A stretch of DNA of 64,000 nt, taken from assembly GCA_022661535.1 (NCBI GenBank), contig JAKULF010000009.1, positions 496,001 to 560,000 of the forward strand, written 5' to 3'. The notes beneath the pieces were generated by a model. That model worked only from the letters and a program-made list of their open reading frames with translations. It had not been told where the DNA came from and made no database searches. Positions 61,060 through 64,000 of this stretch are shown here, piece by piece. The stretch is from Eutypa lata. Taxonomy: Eukaryota; Ascomycota; Sordariomycetes; Xylariales; Diatrypaceae. Numbering within the stretch: position 1 is the first letter of the stretch; each line of letters opens with the position of its first letter. Position numbers and translations under genes: made by a program.

Positions 61060-62172
61060 CGCGATAATAGTGAGGTCCTGCGTTTACAGCTAGATAATGG
61101 TAATGGATGAGTTGCTGGCGCGCAGATGTTGGTGGGCACTACAGGTTCATAGTCCTGTAAGCATTCCCTCAGAAGCCACCGTTGCTCAATACGTGAATGC
61201 AGGAGTATTAGGTGAAACTAGGCATTGATACGGTCACACCCCCAAACGTTTGTCGACTAATGACGCAGTGCACTGTATCCGTACAGTATATATTTACCTG
61301 CATGTGTAGCATATGCAAGCATGGTTGCATCCGATGTAGCAGCGAGTTATCAGCCCTGTGCCAAGAACTCTACCCCCCTTTTGAAGATCTCATACTTTGT
61401 CACTGAAGTATCAAATCCCAAAACTTAAGGGACGCAGGAAGTTAGCCGTCTATGCAATGCATTGGGTGCTGCCTGTACGATTTCATCCTTACGATAATAT
61501 TTTGCATGTCGGTCGTATTGCCAACGTTGCGCAATAATGTTACATCTCCCATCCCACTACAAAGATGTCCTATGAATGTGTACATATCTAATATATATGC
61601 GATCTTCATGCAGTGATTATCTGGATACAACCAAACCATCAAGGGCTGTTGCGCAGCCGTGATGTTACCTATCCAAATTTTTGCCCGGGGCGCTTGGCAT
61701 TGTACTTGGCGAAATATCGGTCGCATACCCACTGGATAGGCTATGTGGTACTTCATACAAACGCTGCTGTAAATTTCCCGCCACCCAACTGCAGTAGCCT
61801 TAGGTACCAGGCTTCCTCGTTACTGGGTTCGGCATAGTTTTCGAATCCTATTCCAGTGCCGCCCACCTGCTTTTGCAAAAGGGGGGATGTTTGACATTTG
61901 AGCTTACGGCACAAGTCTTCGCCAGCCTTCTCGTTCTAGACATTTGATTATGTTTGGAAAAGGGGGGTCCTGTTAATCCCACCTTCTGAGGTCTTGACTA
62001 TTTGTTGAACTCGAATAACGTTTGTACTATGCCTTGATGGGTTCCAAATCGACTTAAATCCTCTGGACCCTTCCATTGGAACATAACTGCATTCCTCATC
62101 AGTTAGTCTTTATGACACCCCCCAAGAGACTAGATACCCGTCTTAATCAAGTATCAACATTAACTAGCAAAT
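61060..62172. other. Shared promoter region of P450 C and the PTH11-like gene
   Basis: 1.1 kb between divergent starts. There are only short frames. Two similar runs (AAAAGGGGGGATGTTTG at 61876 and AAAAGGGGGGTCCTG at 61958) stand in the half nearer the PTH11-like gene and could be repeated sites. Confidence 0.5.
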
Positions 62173-63607
62173 ATGTCGGCAAACATCACAGATCCCTTGG
62201 ACCTGCCTGCATTAAAGCCTCCCCCGGGAGTACTACCTAGCTATGGTAACCCTCTCAACAAAAGTGAGATGGGCCGGGCCGTGATGATAGCTGGTCTTGT
62301 CATCTCCACCACTTTCCTCGTTCTTCGTTTGTCTACCACGTGGTTCGTTCTACGCAAAGCTTTCTTAGGAGACTGTATGTCACCCTTGCATCATCCCTTA
62401 TGCCTGTCAGCTAATCATATCGTGGACAGTTGTGCTAATCGCTGGGTTTGTATGCTATGCCTTATCTACTGCAAATCGACTAAAGCATATCAGTTACTAA
62501 CAGGTAATTTATCTAGGGCTTCCTCGTGGCTAGCGTAGCCTTCGTCTTACAAACAGCGGACTTTCCAGGGCTGTTTATTCATCAGTGGGATTTCCAACTT
62601 AAACATTTGATACCATTTCTTCGAGTAAGTAACTGTCACGCACTCTGACGTATCCAGGCCCTTAGCTGATGGACCGACCATGTAAATAGCAAACCTTCTT
62701 CGCTGGTCTCATATTTGGACCTGCTATAGCCCTATTAAAGGCCGCCATACTCTTCGAATGGGCTCGCATGTTCTCTCCACCGGGGGTTAGGAATGCGACC
62801 TTCTGGGCATGCCACGTAGTATTGTGGGCAAACATCGTGTTCTATGTCATCATGGTTATTATGTTGTGCATTCAATGCAGCCCAATGGAGGCCATCTGGA
62901 ACCCCTTGGTGGACGGTACGTGCCGATTCGACTTAGGTTCGACAGAGCTGGCATCGTCTGTGGTCAATTTTATCACTGACGTGGTGATCTTGCTTATCCC
63001 ACAACGGGCTATATGGACGCTTAACCTAGCGCAGAAGCGCAAGGCTGGTGTTGCCGCTGTCTTTGCCATAGGATTGCTGGGGGTCATCGCAGCAGGCATC
63101 CGTATATACTATACAGCCATCGTCAATACCAACCACGATTACACCTACGTCTTTTCAAGTGTGATGGCATGCGCTCTCGGGGAAGGCACTTGTGCGATCA
63201 TTGTCATGTGCGGGCCAATGACCCCACGGAGCATCACGGCCCTTTCATCATCGAATCTGGTGATCTCAGTGCGCACGATCTTCAGCTCACAGAGGCTCAT
63301 ATCATCAGCCAGGCAGGGTGAATCAGGGCCGTCGTCAATCAAGTCAAAGTGGCCGGCCGAGCGTCTCAACGACCGACCATCAAGGCCGGGCAGCTCAGGA
63401 GGGTTCCCTATTGTACCGCTACAGAATGTTTCCTATGCTGAGCATACCCATGAGCTGCCTATTCAGTCTGACACTAGCGTCAAGGGAATCTATCGCAAGA
63501 CTCAGTTCGAGACATCTGGGGCCTATGATATCAATGCTGCAACTTCTGACTATGACCGACAACACCAACACCAGCAGCAACACCCATGGAATCACAGGGC
63601 CAATTAA
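62173..63607 (+). CDS. PTH11-like seven-helix protein with fungal rhodopsin-type domain
   Basis: Exons 62173-62374, 62430-62449, 62517-62624 and 62690-63607 give 415 residues. Exon 2 has only 20 bases and intron 2 ends after a perfect TACTAAC branch site. Seven hydrophobic segments are visible from ~35 to ~280, with WARMFSPPG and QCSPMEAIWNP...G.C between helices, the marks of this domain (no CFEM domain is present). The C-terminal ~120 residues are polar, with Ser, Gln and His stretches. Family members include the Magnaporthe surface sensor Pth11 and many orphan plasma-membrane proteins often found beside secondary-metabolite genes. The ligand is unknown. A 5' ATG earlier than 62173 was not found in frame. 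Confidence 0.82.
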
Positions 63608-64000
63608 TCGAGCACGAGACATACTGTCGGAAGTGCCGTATGAGGTTAGCTACTGAAAACTGTTTACAGGGTTTGGGGGCAAGAGGGGCAATGCTTAAAA
63701 GAGAGGAAATTAAAGAACGTTGTCGAGAGTTAAGGGTTATATTACCGGTCTTAGGAAGCTTGATGTATTGTCAGGAATCTAGATCGGAAACATTTAACTA
63801 CATAAATGCCATTCCGGCTATAAATGCCGGAATGGTAACGTATCCCTTCGTTTAACCTGGTGGCCCTAAGCCACTACTTTGCTATCCTACCAAATATCCC
63901 ACACGCCCTTATGGCAAAGTGGTTACTTGAAGCCATCACTACCTTCGCTGTCCTTCAAAAAATCCTCCGCGCATCGACTTCTTTACTCGTCGACGCCCTC
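63608..64000. other. Intergenic to window end
   Basis: A perfect 10-bp hairpin (CCATTCCGGC at 63809, GCCGGAATGG at 63826) overlaps two direct ATAAATGCC copies. No coding frame with a motif. Confidence 0.5.

Noticed and set aside
1..64000. CRISPR arrays, rRNA genes, telomere repeats
   Set aside because: None seen. A eukaryotic window with no regular spacer array, no rRNA-like stretch and no TTAGGG run.

Overview
The window looks like nuclear DNA of a filamentous ascomycete (Pezizomycotina, most likely Sordariomycetes; the class is an inference). Genes carry many short introns (about 50-210 bp) with GTAAGT-like donors and CTAAC/CTGAC branch sites. Fungal-specific families are present: Zn2Cys6 regulator, Fig1, Pom33, NmrA-like, PTH11-like rhodopsin-domain protein and three P450s. 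The first ~8.9 kb carries the mark of repeat-induced point mutation (RIP).

Layout. 1-7110 is a RIP-destroyed Ty1/copia LTR retrotransposon, cut by the left window edge. 7111-8937 is further extremely AT-rich repeat debris with a minisatellite and a 296-bp-period direct repeat. A small normal-GC island at ~6590-6900 holds a tRNA-like sequence. From 9.08 kb the sequence is ordinary: a rhomboid protease (9080-10158), a PTEN/Tep1-like phosphatase (15184-13065, minus), a Pom33/TMEM33 protein (17661-16518, minus), a Zn2Cys6 regulator (20794-23033), an RGG- and Tyr-rich protein (minus), an atypical kinase-like protein (minus), a Fig1-family membrane protein (29116-30098), a 65-residue secreted peptide (35183-35380), a large eight-exon membrane protein (39802-43055) and a frameshifted gene (44382-43752, minus). 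Two non-autonomous hAT-like elements (MITEs) with inverted ends and 8-bp target duplications lie at 23678-24079 and 43360-43640.

The right end, 45.8-63.6 kb, is a specialised-metabolism-like block: a secreted rhamnogalacturonan lyase (PL4), P450 A, P450 B, a cupin protein, an NmrA-like NAD(P)-binding protein, P450 C (minus) and a seven-helix PTH11-like protein. There is no core synthase (PKS, NRPS or terpene cyclase) inside the window, so if this is a biosynthetic cluster its backbone gene should lie beyond 64000, or these are tailoring genes only. Gene density is low between 30.1 and 39.8 kb, where only the small secreted peptide could be supported.

Exon structures were assembled by hand from reading-frame continuity, splice signals and remembered family motifs. 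Every spliced model below closes in frame.
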